This document shows, piece after piece, positions 31,066 to 43,011 of a stretch of 64,000 nucleotides of DNA. The position numbers and the translations under genes were made by a program. Within the stretch, counting starts at the first letter, position 1. The number at the start of each line of letters is the position of its first letter. The notes under the pieces are model-generated. The model saw only the letters and a program-made list of their open reading frames with translations. It was not told the origin of the DNA and made no database searches. Source of the stretch: Iris pallida (Eukaryota; Streptophyta; Magnoliopsida; Asparagales; Iridaceae); the NCBI GenBank assembly GCA_029216955.1, contig JANAVB010010791.1:1900982-1964981 (forward strand), written 5' to 3'.

Positions 31066-31344
31066 CAGGGTGCCACACCCCTGCAAGATGGTTGGCAATC
31101 CAGAGGTTGGCAACCTTCAAGAGAAAAGCAATTTTTTTACGAGCTAGAGACTGTATCAGATAGTCCACGGAGTAAGGCAGAGTTGATAGAACTTTTCCGA
31201 GCCTCCACCGTCACCCCCAGAATCAAAACTAAACAACTGTACTTAGATTATTTCCTAGAATTTCTTTCTAGGCTTTCCTTTGTACAAGCGAGTTTGCAAT
31301 CAATTTCAGTGTTCGGTAATACTTGTTTTTGATTTTTTATGGCA

Positions 31345-31348
<4 letters not shown>

Positions 31349-31416
<68 letters not shown>
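31349..31416. repeat. (AT)n microsatellite at the right edge of E
   Basis: A pure AT run directly after the 3' LTR. Confidence 0.95.
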
Positions 31417-31424
<8 letters not shown>

Positions 31425-32799
31425 TTTAGTACCACATGATCTAGAATACTCCCTTAGACTAATATTTACAAATCCACTATTAAATAACATCTATTTTCAT
31501 TATTCTGAATCCAAAATCCTTTCTTCTCCTGATATCCAAATAATCTCCTTTAGGATATCTTCATTGACTAGAATCCATCATTATTAATATCCTTCCTTCA
31601 AATTTATCACAACCGTCCTCTATTCATAAAGCCAATTATCTATCTAAGATAGCACCGTTATTTTCTCAAATCCATATTCCTCCTATCTTATTTATCCTTG
31701 ATTCTTTCACCAATTCGAGTTTGTTCAAAACATTTTAGTTACAATCCATTACTCGTGTCCTTTACTTTCTTCATTACTCAACCAACTTGCTTAGTACTCA
31801 TTTAATCTCTGATTCATATTCCCCAAGTTTGTATGCTAATGCCATAGTCTCAATTCCTCAACTACTACTTCAATGATTATATTCTTTTTAGAATGTTGAT
31901 TCTTTTCTCTTCCGAAATAATCCTCCGAGGGTTGTGTACACCATTTTTTTTCTTCTCAAAACTCATAATGTTCCTTAACTTTGATCATGTTTCTATACGG
32001 TTTCCAATTTGCTTCCTTCTTGGAAGAACTTCATCAAATTTTAGTATATTCTTGCCATCCTTTATCACTTAGAATTTCCTCTGCTAATTCTTACATCTCA
32101 TTTTCCTTTCTTGTAATCATCATAAAATATGTTATCATGTATTTCAAATCTCTAATGGTTTCATCATGTTAGCTCAAAGACTCTTTCTTGCACACCCATG
32201 GTCTTATTCCGTCAACTAACCTCATAAAAATATTGATATCTAAATCGGATAACAAGGTAGCAATTATATATATATATATGATAAGAAGGCTAGAGTTGAA
32301 TCATGAAGGAGATGGGATCAATAGATATTTGAAATGGTCCTGATAAACTCTAGGAAAAATCAAGTAGAAATTCTATAGAAATCCTTATTCCTATTGGCCA
32401 TGGTACTAAAAGTGATTTCTGAGAGTTACTAGGAATCGAAGCTTCAAGTTAGGGCAAAATCAAACATATCAAAATTATTCTAGTATAGTTTCTCAATGGT
32501 GATAAGAGACCAAACAATGTATATCTAGGACATGGATATAGTATCAATATTATCCAAAAATCACGCATATCTGAAATTACTTCACCTATAATTCATGCCC
32601 CATCAGTGTATATTTGGCTGCAATGAACTATTGGTTCTATGACTCAAAGAATGATAGGTACCGAATAGTCTCCCAACTTTATCTATTTTTCAAATAATAT
32701 TGACAGAACAACTCAATTGATCAAAATATGATACATATAAGACATAGTCTCAATAGTATCCCAAAATCTATACATAATTAAAATCACTTCAAGTTAAAG
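31417..32799. other. Unassigned AT-rich DNA
   Basis: No coding frame or element end recognised. The plus strand is pyrimidine-rich to about 32230 and then more purine-rich, like the interior of D but in the opposite order. It could be old LARD interior or plain intergenic DNA. Confidence 0.4.
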
Positions 32800-33169
32800 T
32801 ACAAACCATCACCACCACTACTTCTACTACCACCGCCTCCACCACTTTCTCCCATCACCACCCCCATGGCCGCCACCATTACTATCTTCACTGCTGCCAC
32901 TTCTAGCCCGGTGACCACCATTACTTTCATTGTCGCTATCACCATCGTCTTCCGACATGGTCGTCGCCATCTCTCTACATACTAGCACAACGCAGACGCT
33001 GCTGCCCTCCCCTCTCCCAACGGTCGACCAGTATCACCTGGCCGTGCTCATCCGGCTCCATCACTCCCCTCTCTTCTTGTCTTCTCTGCCGTGAGCGAGC
33101 CGCCCTACCAGGCCACGCCAGCGAGCTTCTCCTTCTTCTTCTTCTTTCTTACTTGGACCATGTACCTAG

Positions 33170-33890
33170 GGCCCTGTACTGTCTCAAATAGCATGCTACC
33201 TTGGGCCATGTGCTGTCTCGAGTAGCGTACCCTTGGCTGGTGTGCTCTCGATCTACATACACCTTAAGATGCATGGCTTGAGCTTTGTGCACACCTCGAG
33301 CTGTGGGATGCTTTGGGCCTCGAGCTGCTCAGGCTTTGTGCTGTCTCGATTCACTTGTACCTTGGGTTACGTACTATCTCATTTCTCATGCTAGCTCGAT
33401 CCACATGCTGTCTTGGGCAGCAGGTCTCATCGAGTCTCGTGATGCCCCGGGAACCATACCATCTTGGTTTGTGCACCGTCTCAATTTTTGTGTCTCGGTA
33501 TTTGTGCCTACGTCGTGATTCGTGCTGCGTCAATTTGCATGCACACACTAATTTGTGTGCCGCATTAATTTGGGTGCTATCTTGAACTCTGGGCCATATT
33601 GATTTGCGTGTACGTACCTATTTGTGCATCGTATTAATTTGCGTATCACTTTGTATCTTATATCGTTTCGATTAGCATGCACGTCTCGATTTGTATGTCG
33701 ATTTGGTTCGTATGTTATCTCGATATTCATGATTCCTTAAGCTTCGTACATGTCTCGAATAATGTGCATTTTCTATTACTATTTATTTTGATCTTTGTGT
33801 CAACTCGAATCTCGTACGCATCTCGTATTATGTACATATCTCGATTTGTGTGTCTGTATCAATCTGCGTGCCTCCATTTCTTTGCCAGAT
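33170..33890 (+). repeat. Degenerate ~25-35-bp minisatellite, TGTCTCGATTTG type
   Basis: Words such as TGTCTCGA, TCTCGATTTGTGTG and ATTAATTTGCGT recur about every 25-35 bp for about 700 bp, each copy diverged. Open frames across it are incidental. Confidence 0.65.
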
Positions 33891-34465
33891 CCTTGTACTG
33901 CTTATGAGACCTTCACAGTTTAGTCTTCTTTTATCTCTATGATTTATGTTATTATTTAATTATTTGATGAAAATAATTGTTTATTGTGTGTTTCGAGGAC
34001 CCCGATGGACGTACTACCGTAGATCTAGATTGCCGAAGACTTGCTTACTAACTGAGCCCTCTAGGCAAGTACCCCTTGCTCATCGACGACTCTTGCCCTC
34101 TCGCTAGATTTAATTACATTTAATTATTTTTTCTCAATGTAATTCTAAATGTATAACTTTGAGTAGTATAACATAGTAGTAGAACTACCATGATGAGAAC
34201 CTAGGATAGTTTAGTTCGATATTGGGTCAAGCCATATCGGACAATTCGAATGGGTCATCCAAGCCTCCAAGGATACGAGCACGACTTATGTGTATGGATT
34301 GTCCCCTTATATCCCGTGTCCGATTCGCGGTGGGATAACGACTTTGGCTAACTATTCCTGTGACTGTGGTTGTGTTTTGGTTAGAAATGCGGACCTATGT
34401 TGTGATGCGCCTTGTATAGAGATTCTTGTTGTATATGTTGGCTTGGCATCCAGTACACATCGTAG

Positions 34466-34558
34466 TGCTGTTGGAGGCCAAGGCTTAGTGTTCTCGGCAA
34501 TAGTTGGTTCCCACTATGTATCATAGCGCTGTTGGAGGCCGAGACTTAGTATTCTCGG
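34466..34558 (+). repeat. 61-bp direct duplication
   Basis: The core GCTGTTGGAGGCC followed by (A/G)AG(G/A)CTTAGT occurs at 34466-34497 and again at 34527-34558. Confidence 0.8.
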
Positions 34559-35702
34559 TTATGGATTCTACGGCGGGTGGCGTTGAGTGGCTACATCCCC
34601 ATCTCGCAGGGAGCACCGGTTCAAGAAATACATAGGAGATTCTGTCAAATTTTCCATAATTTTCGATCGGGAATTTGGTTCAAATATACGGGCAAAATCG
34701 TCCCTTTGTTTTGCTGAACTAACTTATACAGATTTATTTAGTATAATACATGATCCCAGTACCTGGTAGGCAGACTCATGTTATTAGATTAGTTGCCTAG
34801 CTATTTAACCTATTTTGTTCGTCGGACAGTGTAAGGAGCGCGTTCTACTTGGGAAACGATTTGCGATCCCGACCCTTGTTTGGTTTAAGGGTCGTAGATC
34901 TGATCCAGAGTGGTTCATACAATCTTTGCCATTTTTTGATGGCATTCATTATCAGATTCTTGTTCCCTGACTATCCTTCTAGATGAAATTCTAGTTTAGC
35001 CACATATGACTAGCCGTTGTCCTATATATATATCGAGAATTATGAGATTTGGATATAATTGATGATTGAGTATCATTAGGAGTATGATCTTGGGATATTG
35101 ACTTGGCAGACTCTTTTGGATTTCTAAAATATTTATTTTGTAATTGTTTCATAGAACGAAGAAAATATCTAGGATATCAATATATAGTTTTTATCCGATT
35201 TCCCAAATGCCCAAAATATGGTATCTTCCTTCACTTGGTAGACCTTAGTGGTCTTGTATAGTTGGGTAGCATAGAATGTAGTGGTCATTCCTTTGTATAA
35301 TATAGATGGCTAACCATGTTTAGGTGGTACCATTGTTATATCCTGGTAGTTGGGGGACGATTACTGATAGCCTGTGACCATTGATTTGGTAGATTTTGTG
35401 AGCGAGAGGGCATAGCATAGTTATGGTGATTAGCATAGTATCTAGCGATCATATTTTCTGATATGATATTGATATTCCATCGTGGATGGGAGGACTGTTG
35501 ATAGATTGATATGGAGGATAGACCAACTTGATAGATCGAGCAGTAGGCTTCTCTGTGCACTTGAGGTGATATTGTAGTAGAGATCCAAACCATGTACTTG
35601 ACCTGATACCCATGCCACGATGTGGACTAAGGATTTCATGTTATTTGCTGATTGACCATATTCTTGACTCAACTACTTGTACCGTACTGGTACCATCCTA
35701 TG

Positions 35703-35774
35703 TGTGCACTGAGGTGCTATTCTATATGTGCACCGAGGTGCTATTCTATGTGTGTACTGATGTGCTATAAGATG
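35703..35774 (+). repeat. 24-bp tandem repeat, 3 copies
   Basis: Units starting TGTGCACTGAGGTGCTAT at 35703 and 35727, with a diverged third copy at 35751. Confidence 0.85.
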
Positions 35775-37112
35775 CTACGTGTTATATACAGTGCATTCAT
35801 CTTCCAGCACGGACATGATAGTTGGCCCGTAGTCTTAACGTGGTTAGGATTGATTACTTACTTGTTGAATTACGGTAAGAATGATCATCATCTGGGACTC
35901 TGTGAGCTGATGTGGATTCATACTTAGTGTACTCGTGCTGAGGTATGACATTTAGGTGGATGATCATGTGACCACGGTAGGTGATTCCAAATAAATATAT
36001 GGTTAATTTAGGTAACTAAAATTGGTAGAAGCATTAGGAGAGAATGGAATCTCAAGATCGTGCATTACCGGCCGCCCCAGTCCCCGTCCTGATGTATTGT
36101 GCTGGCCGCCACGGATATTGTTATCGTCCGCAATAATGGATGGCAATATCCGACTACTATATGTACTATACGTTATATGACTGATCAGTTTCGTGCGGTG
36201 GCCTTACGAGGGATCGGTGCTTACTTATGTGCTATGGGTTATCATTTGGCCTTGATAGCCCTGCTGGATACGGCACAATATAAGGATATCTATATATTGT
36301 ATTGTTGGGATAACCCAACCTCCATATTGAAAGTTATTGGCATTTGAGTGGCCATTTATTCATCTAAATTGTATGGCTTGCTGCTTCCTAAGATGGCTGT
36401 TTTGTAACGTTGTCCCAGTGCGGTAATTTATTTCCTTGTCCTTGTTTGGTATAGGGGTAGATTATTGTTCTGATGACAGACTACAAATGCTAGTTGGTGA
36501 CGCATGTATTAGTGGATGTTAGGATGTTTGTGATGATTGCCGGTTCCTTGCCTATGTTAGTTGATGGATTGTTGTCCTATATTCTATAATCATGCATTGG
36601 TACCGTATGATCCTTTACCCTTATTACTGCTGTTAGTATGTTATTCCTGCCATATATTTTATCCTGCAGGTTTTCTTTGCCCGTCCTTAAGCTATCCTTT
36701 CTGGTACTTGATGAGGTTGGCCTGACCAACCTTGTATTATTCCCAGATTGCCACTGACCGACCCCATGGATCTTCAAGACTCGACTTGGAGGATGTGATT
36801 CAGTTCTAGACCATTCTAGAAACTATGGGAGGGGATCTTGTCTATATCATTTCATATTGTAGACTTCACAATTATTATGATTATTTTCTGCTTTCCATAT
36901 GATTCTCTCTTGCTGATTATTTCATTATTATTTTCTGTGGATATGAGATCAGATTTAAGCCAAAGATTGATTGCATGCTGGGATATCCAATAAGATTGAC
37001 ATCAGTTATCATCGTATGCTATCTTTGTACCTTATATGGTGTAGTTGGCCTACGTTCGTCCCCATATTTCGGTACTAGGGCGTGATAGGACTATTCCGAC
37101 AAGTCAAGTCAC

Positions 37113-38058
37113 TGTAGCTACCACATTTCCAAAATATGATTATTTTTGTCTTTTCCTATTTTGTACCAATTTTAAAATTATATGTCGTATTAATTGTAAT
37201 GATGGTACTTTATTTTATTTTTCTATGATAGGTATTGTTACCTTTAATTAAATATATGATGTTGTTAGTTGCTAGATGTTGGCTACTAGTTAGACTAGTT
37301 GTTAGTAAACCTAGATGGACCCAATTTGACTTGTCATGACAATATTATTGGACCCATTAGTTAGTCTTGGTACACCCATTAATTAGAGAGCAATGATTAA
37401 GAAAAACCCTTCCTTTAGTCAATAAAACCATCTCTAATTAAACCCCTTCCTAAAATAAACCTTCATGACTAATTATGAGGGCTTATTAGACACTTTACAT
37501 TACATTTAGGGTTAGGAATAGTGGCTGGCCATATCCCATATAAAACCCCTCTTTGTGTTTACTTATTAGTCTCTAAGAAACCTAATTTGCCTCTTCTTCA
37601 TATTCTTTTATTTAAGAAGAAAACCAAGCCATTACCATTCCCAAATTGATTCCCAACCCATTCAAATTGTCATTCCAATGAGGCTAGACCTTTGATTAGC
37701 AAGAAGGAAGTATTAGAAGGAGTGGAGCTTGAAGGGGGTGTCCACTCTTGAAGGTTGTTTCCATTTGTGGCTACTAGTGCCATTTCATTGGAAATCTATC
37801 TCCTAATAGGTAAAATCTCAATTTAACCATTGTTTCTAATTAGTATAATTAGTCATTTAGAAACCACCCATGCATTATGACTACCCATGGTGAGCAGCTT
37901 TGGCTCCGTTTGACCCATTTTGAGACTTTTTTGCCATTTTTTGGAAAATCTGAGAATGGTACACCAAGTGGTTATTATTAGGTTTGTTAGGTCTAATTAG
38001 TATGGATTTTGTCGAGTGTGTCTAGATTCGTGTCCACAAATGGATACGTGCAGGTCAT
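37113..38058 (+). mobile_element. D-like LTR start (fragment J, tentative)
   Basis: TGTAGCTACCACATTTCCAA at 37113 resembles the D LTR start TGTAGCACCCAGCTTTCCAA, and the A/T-rich stretch, a TGGACCCA-TTAGTTAG block and later AACCCT words follow in the same order as in D. A TATAAAA box lies at 37539. No matching LTR end was found before the inverted repeat. Confidence 0.45.
37539..37545 (+). promoter_or_regulatory. Possible TATA box in fragment J
   Basis: CCCATATAAAACCCCTC context, about 430 bp inside the LTR-like start. Confidence 0.4.
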
Positions 38059-38420
38059 GTCATGATACGGTAGGACACGAGGACAATTTGGAATTTTTTT
38101 GACTCCTACACAGGTGGTGCACATGCTCTATTACACATGACACTTGACACTAGCTTAGAAATGTCCTAATTATGTTCTAATATATATTTTAGGCTTTGGT
38201 AGGATTCGAAAAAAGGTTTGATAGAGTATCTTAGGTGTATTATAACCTTAGGCACCAAGTATCCGACACGTATCCCTAAAGTGATTTTCGTGTCCATTCG
38301 AGTTGAGATTTTGGGTACGTGTCCTAAATAGGAAATGTGGTGTGGTGTCATGATATCTCATGAAATGCACGGTTAGATTTGAGAATACATACATATGGGT
38401 ATATGTATGTATGTGTATAT
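38059..38420 (+). repeat. Left arm of a large inverted repeat
   Basis: It reads GTCATGATACGGTAGGACAC through TTTGAGAATACATACATATG. The reverse complement of nearly all of it is at 39243-39590. The arms surround AT tracts and a LINE fragment. Confidence 0.85.
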
Positions 38421-38426
38421 ATATAT

Positions 38427-38429
38427 ATG

Positions 38430-38501
<72 letters not shown>

Positions 38502-38507
38502 AAAAAA

Positions 38508-38594
<87 letters not shown>
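38427..38594. repeat. AT microsatellites (two blocks)
   Basis: (AT)n at about 38430-38499 and 38513-38592, split by an A-rich spacer. The second block adjoins the LINE 3' end and may be its tail. Confidence 0.9.
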
Positions 38595-38595
<1 letters not shown>

Positions 38596-39155
38596 AAAAA
38601 TACCCCCCATTTTATTCATAAAAGGCGCAAAATGACAAAGCCTTTACAAGTAAGCTACCAACCGCAAGCAGCCGGGCCAAAAAGTATACAACCCAAAAAG
38701 AAAGGAAATGAGGGGCACTAGAGGGTAGCGTCCCAGAATGGCTCCTGACTGTACGAGCATATGGCTCTGATCTTCCGACACTTAGGATTTCCCTAATGAG
38801 CTCCGGAGTACTGATGACCTTCGTATCTGGCCTTATTCTAATTCTTCCATAAGTCCCAGGTAGCAGCCGCTGCAACGATCTGGTGGCCGGGGGAAGCGGA
38901 GGCCCAGCATACCAGGAGATCATTGAAGCACCCACTCCTCTGGTTTCTCCCGTACCATTGAGACAGGGCCATCCAAACCTGATTCGCGCGCTCCCCCTTA
39001 CAGAAGATGTGATCGATAGATTCACTCTTGCGCTCCGAGCAACAAGTACATGCGGACGCAACGCTGAACCCAATGGAATTGGGGTTGTTATCGGTAGGCA
39101 ATTTCTTGCGGAAGGCTCTCCAAAGAAGGAAGGACCACTTTTTAGGGATACAGGT
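38595..39155 (-). pseudogene. LINE (non-LTR retrotransposon) 3' fragment with RT zinc-binding domain
   Basis: On the minus strand, PKKWSFLLWRAFRKKLPT is followed about 19 residues later by CTCCSERKSESIDHIFCKG and ANQVWMALSQWYGR. This is the zinc-binding domain found after the reverse transcriptase of plant LINEs (zf-RVT type: W-x6-LPT then CxxC and HxFxxC). A stop or frameshift near 38838 breaks the frame, and the C-terminal peptide continues in another frame to a stop at about 38612. The sequence then passes AATAAAATGGGG and runs into an AT tract, as expected of a LINE 3' end. The 5' part, with endonuclease and RT, is absent, which is typical 5' truncation. Confidence 0.8.
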
Positions 39156-39163
39156 CAAATGTA

Positions 39164-39165
<2 letters not shown>

Positions 39166-39206
<41 letters not shown>

Positions 39207-39214
39207 TTTTTTTA

Positions 39215-39246
<32 letters not shown>
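39166..39246. repeat. Compound (TG)n(TA)n/(CA)n microsatellite
   Basis: TG run, AT run, T-run, AT, then CA run. It is itself roughly palindromic and lies between the LINE fragment and the right repeat arm. Confidence 0.9.
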
Positions 39247-39247
<1 letters not shown>

Positions 39248-39590
39248 TACACCCATATGCATGTATTCTCAAATCTAACTGTGCGTTTCATGAGATATCA
39301 TGACACCATGTCACGTATCCTATTTAGGATACGTTCCCAAAATCTCAACTCAAAAGGACACGAAATCCCTTTGGGGATACGTGTCGAACACGTGGTGCAC
39401 AAGGTTATAATACACCTAAGATACTCTATCAAAACTTTTTCGAATCCTACCAAAGCCTAAAATATATTTTAGAACATAATTAGGACATTTCTAAGCTAGT
39501 GTCAAGTGTCATGTTTAATAGAGCATGTGCACCACATGTGTAGGAGTCCAAAAAATTCCAAATTGTCCTCATGTCCTACCGTATCATGAC
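39243..39590 (-). repeat. Right arm of the large inverted repeat
   Basis: Reverse complement of 38059-38420 with scattered differences. It ends at GTATCATGAC. Confidence 0.85.
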
Positions 39591-39596
39591 ACAAGA

Positions 39597-39941
<345 letters not shown>

Positions 39942-39959
39942 TGTAGAAGCATGGAAAAG

Positions 39960-40712
39960 AACAGGAAAGTCCATGCGGCCCAAAACAGATGGAGTCTCAT
40001 GTGGTTCGAAGAATCTCTTAAAGCTTCATGCGGCTCAAGGGTCCTTTAGAGCTTCATGCGGCTCAAAAATCCTTCGAGCCTCATGCGACTCAGAAATCCC
40101 CAATAGCTCCATGCGGCTCGGGTAAAAGCCACATGGCCCTATGCGGTTCGCCTCTACAGCTGGCCATCAAGCAGCGGCCTCATTTAATGCTCTGACATAA
40201 CACGGCAGCTCTGACATAAAGGTGAATTGACAGCTCTGTCATAAAGCTGTAATGATGACTCTGACATAATGGCGCGCTCCTAGGGAAACGAAGAAAATCT
40301 TTATAGCTGGCACGATCCACCAAATCCGAAGCTTCCTATGCGGCTACCATCCTTCATGCGGCAACCACTTCCATGCGGCTGCTACTCCCATACGGCTCGG
40401 ATCGTGGGGGCCACCCTCATGCGGCTCCGATTTTGGGAAACCACACCTATGCGGCTCTGACACGTGGCCACCCTTATGCGGTTCGGTTGGGGGCTGCACC
40501 CATGCTGCTTCTACTCCCATGCGGCTCGGATCATGGGGGCCACCCTTATGCGGCTCGGATTAAAGAACTTCCATGCGGTTCAGATATGGTCACCCTCATG
40601 TGGCTCAGATTAAAGAACTTCCATGCGGTTCAGATAAGGCCACCCTTATACGGCTCTGACACGAGGCCACACTCATGCGGCCCAACTATGACAGTCCTCC
40701 ATGCGGCTCGCA
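39960..40712 (+). repeat. Array of ~23 CATGCGGCTC-like motifs in A U3
   Basis: A 10-mer (C/T)ATGCGG(C/T)TC with variants recurs roughly every 20-50 bp, all in one orientation, upstream of the TATA box at 41086. Its complement, GAGCCGCAT, contains a GCCGC core. Confidence 0.85.
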
Positions 40713-41085
40713 GCAGTTGGAACGCGTGGCAGGAGTTGATCAAATCCAAACAATCCAGATTTATGGCAATCGATATAACAGGCAGTTGAGACACGTGGCA
40801 GGAGATTGACCAAGATTTATTCACTCGGATTTGCTGATATCAACAAATCATCACGATGCAGATTGGTTGCAATCAACATTAACTGCCCATGCAGATTTGT
40901 GGCAATCAACATTAATTATCCAGGCAGATTTGGTGCAATCAACATTAACTGCCCAGATTTGTTATAATCAATATTGATGGCTCAGATTAAATTCCAATAA
41001 ACAAGATCAAGGCAAATCGTAACCAATCCCTAACCGCCCACTTTTAAAGGATTAATTACTGCACACCCTACTTATCACAAAGCCC

Positions 41086-41094
41086 TATAAATAG
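41086..41094 (+). promoter_or_regulatory. TATA box of the A 5' LTR
   Basis: TATAAATAG followed by CAAGGTACCA, the same context as in E. Confidence 0.7.
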
Positions 41095-41416
41095 CAAGGT
41101 ACCATTCCCTTGCATAGAGTGGAGAGAGAGCGGTGGAGATACAGAGAGAAGCATAAGAGCACAGAGTATCCAGCAAGTACATTTTTTCCCCAGAGCCGAA
41201 GCTGCGTTTGATAGTCCAAGGAGTAAGGCAGAGTTGTCGTCACTCTCCCGAGCCTCTACCGTCACCCCCCAGAAAAACTAAACAATTGTACTTAGATTGC
41301 TGTACCTAGGTTTTCGTCCCTAGGCTTTCTTTGTACAAGCGAGTTTGTGTTGTGAAGTAAAAGTCCAGTCCTCCCATAAAACTGTTCTGTTCTTTTATAA
41401 TCAATGACAAACACGA

Positions 41417-41434
41417 TGGCGACTATGCTGGGGA
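41417..41434 (+). other. Primer-binding site of A
   Basis: TGGCGACTATGCTGGGGA, one base different from copy B, 3 nt after the LTR. Confidence 0.8.
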
Positions 41435-41827
41435 CTGACTTCTCTACGGCTGAGGAGTTGGTGACGCGATCGGACGCAACCAAACTTGGCTCCATACAAC
41501 AGATGTTGGTCGTCTCCTTCGACCAGCAGGAGTTTGAAGAAATGCTCTCCGATGGGAGCGCTTGCCCTGTCCAGAAGTGAGCCCGCATGAAGAAGGCTCG
41601 CAGGGAGTGGAGGCCCAAATCATTTGCTCCTTCCCAAGCTCTGGAGGAAATGCTCCCTGCTACCCAAAATGACGGGAAAGACTCTCGTGCGGCCCCACTT
41701 CAGACCATAGAGGACTCTGTTGTCCCCAAGTCCGACAGAGGAAAACACTACGATGCTGGACTTGCTAGGGCAAAGAGGAACTCTGTGCGGTCCAAGAAGA
41801 AGGCGCATTAGGGCGCCAGCCACATGA

Positions 41828-42080
41828 AGAATCATGCGGCCACAGAAGCCAGCCGCATGCAGAAGGCTCATGCGGCCAAAACTTCCAGCCGCATGAAGGA
41901 GGCTCATGCGGCCACGACTGCCAGCCTCATGAAGGAGGCTCATGCGGCCACGACTGCCAGTCGCATACAGACTGCTTATGCAGACACCTCTTCTAGCCGC
42001 ATACAGAAGGTTCATGCGGCCACACATGCCAGTCGTATGCAGACAGCCGGCACGGCCACCAATCCCAGCCGTATTCTATC
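41828..42080 (+). repeat. 36-bp coding tandem repeat in A gag
   Basis: CATGCGGCC recurs at exact 36-bp steps (for example 41832, 41868, 41904, 41940). A GCCGCATG word in the same unit gives hairpin arms CATGCGGC/GCCGCATG around a loop of about 10-12 nt. It encodes the 12-residue AHAATxASRMxK repeat. Confidence 0.88.
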
Positions 42081-43011
42081 TGCTCCATGCAGCTCACAGT
42101 CAGTCTTTGAACGCGTCTCATGCGGTCCTGACCTTAGAGGCTCTCACGAGGTTGTGCCAAACTCTGTGATGCACCACTTGGACTCTTCCTACTATGCACT
42201 ATCGGGTGCTAGAGGGAAGAAGTCCAGGACAGCACGGGCTCGTCGAGCTCAGTTAGCTGTCCCAACTTCTGACTATCAGGGCGTCCCGCTGACTATTATT
42301 CGGGGCCCTGATGGAAAGTTGTATAAAACTATCCGTGTCCTGGCCCCTGCGGCCAACAAACAGGATAGTTATCAAGAATTTCCCAACAATGATCAAGGGC
42401 AAGTACTCGTACTATCCCCACATCAGGGAGCAGACAGGACGCCAACACACTCATGTGCTCAGGACTCCCGGGCCCACAAAACGAGTGATTTATGCAACGT
42501 GATTCTTCACAAACGCAAGGAAAGAGACAAAAATTTGGTGTGCAGAGAATCCTTTCGTGGACATCACTGCACTCAAGTTATTGTCAACTGCTGCTGCAGC
42601 AAGGCGGCCACTCAAGAGGACCGGCGATCCGTCTTCCAACGACTGCAACACCCAAGCTCAGAAGACGAAATGTTTCTCGTCGTCTCCTGTAATTCTTCTC
42701 AGAAGATCCCTGGCAGCAGAAAAGGGAAGAAAACAAATGTCTCCAGCCCAAAAACCTCAACCAAGAAACTCTCTTCTAAGCGGTTGTCCATGACCGTTAC
42801 AGGAGAAGTTTTCCAAGGTACTCGCTCAAAGATGAAATCTGCCACACTTGGAGATTTATTGTCCATATTTTTGGGAGGCACTGGAGCTGGGGGTAGCACT
42901 CCTTCGAACATCCACGACAATCCGGTGTTCCAAGAAGATAATCCAGGGGAAACAGTTCCCCCAACAGATACAGCAGGTTCAAACGTCCCCGAGGACGTCT
43001 ACAACTCTTAA

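Larger units (their letters stand above)
29796..31348 (+). repeat. E 3' LTR, right part
   Basis: Collinear with 17505-19045: gag-derived segment (to a TAG near 30172 after a VF codon pair), 27-bp array (30455-30860), TATA box (31057-31065), CACGGAGTAAGGCAGAGTTG and TGTACAAGCGAGTTTG blocks, then ATGGCAAATA at the edge. It runs straight into (AT)n. Confidence 0.9.
32800..37087 (+). mobile_element. Degenerate large-LTR remnant (tentative)
   Basis: The right end (37050-37087, CCTACGTTCGTCCCC then GGTACTAGGGCGTGATA) resembles the LTR end of H and of 1-1899. Inside are a C-rich stretch (32800-33150), a minisatellite (33170-33890), a CTAGGCAAGTACC word near 34050 resembling words in D and F, and a PBS-like CAGAGTGGTTCAT near 34909. 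No start, target duplication or coding domain was found, and the left limit is arbitrary. Confidence 0.35.
39942..41413 (+). repeat. A 5' LTR (1,472 bp)
   Basis: It starts TGTAGAAGCATGGAAAAG and ends TGACAAACA. It lacks the CACATCGG module and gag piece present in E. The shared 3' part has AAGGAGTAAGGCAGAGTTGT, GAGCCTCTACCGTCACC and TGTACAAGCGAGTTTG. Confidence 0.9.
41404..43011 (+). pseudogene. gag: A gag, N-terminal extension with 12-residue repeats
   Basis: An ATG at 41404, inside the LTR end, begins MTNTMATMLG and runs in frame through the primer site. Landmarks: EELVTRSDATKLGS, FDQQEFEEML, a TGA at 41578 (E has CGA), KSDRGKHYDAGLARAKRN, a TAG at 41809, then six or seven 12-residue units (AHAATTASRMQK type, about 41828-42080), DSSYYALSGARGKKSR, KLYKTIRV, HKRKERDKN, GHHCTQVIVNCCCSKAA and a Ser-rich tail. 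The frame ends at a TAA (43009) where copy B has CAA. Despite the two earlier stops one frame spans the region, and 395 residues are open after 41824. The extension is far longer than in other plant Gag lineages, and its function is unknown. Confidence 0.82.

Noticed and set aside
33285..33907. Several 60-90-residue frames near 33.3-33.9 kb
   Set aside because: They fall on the degenerate minisatellite; repeats give Cys/Ser/Leu-rich peptides in more than one frame.
34895..34930. Possible initiator-Met primer site (CAGAGTGGTTCAT)
   Set aside because: Weak, partial match with no clear LTR end before it and no gag after it.
38883..39303. Plus-strand frames opposite the LINE fragment
   Set aside because: The minus strand carries the recognisable zinc-binding motif; the plus frames are shadows.
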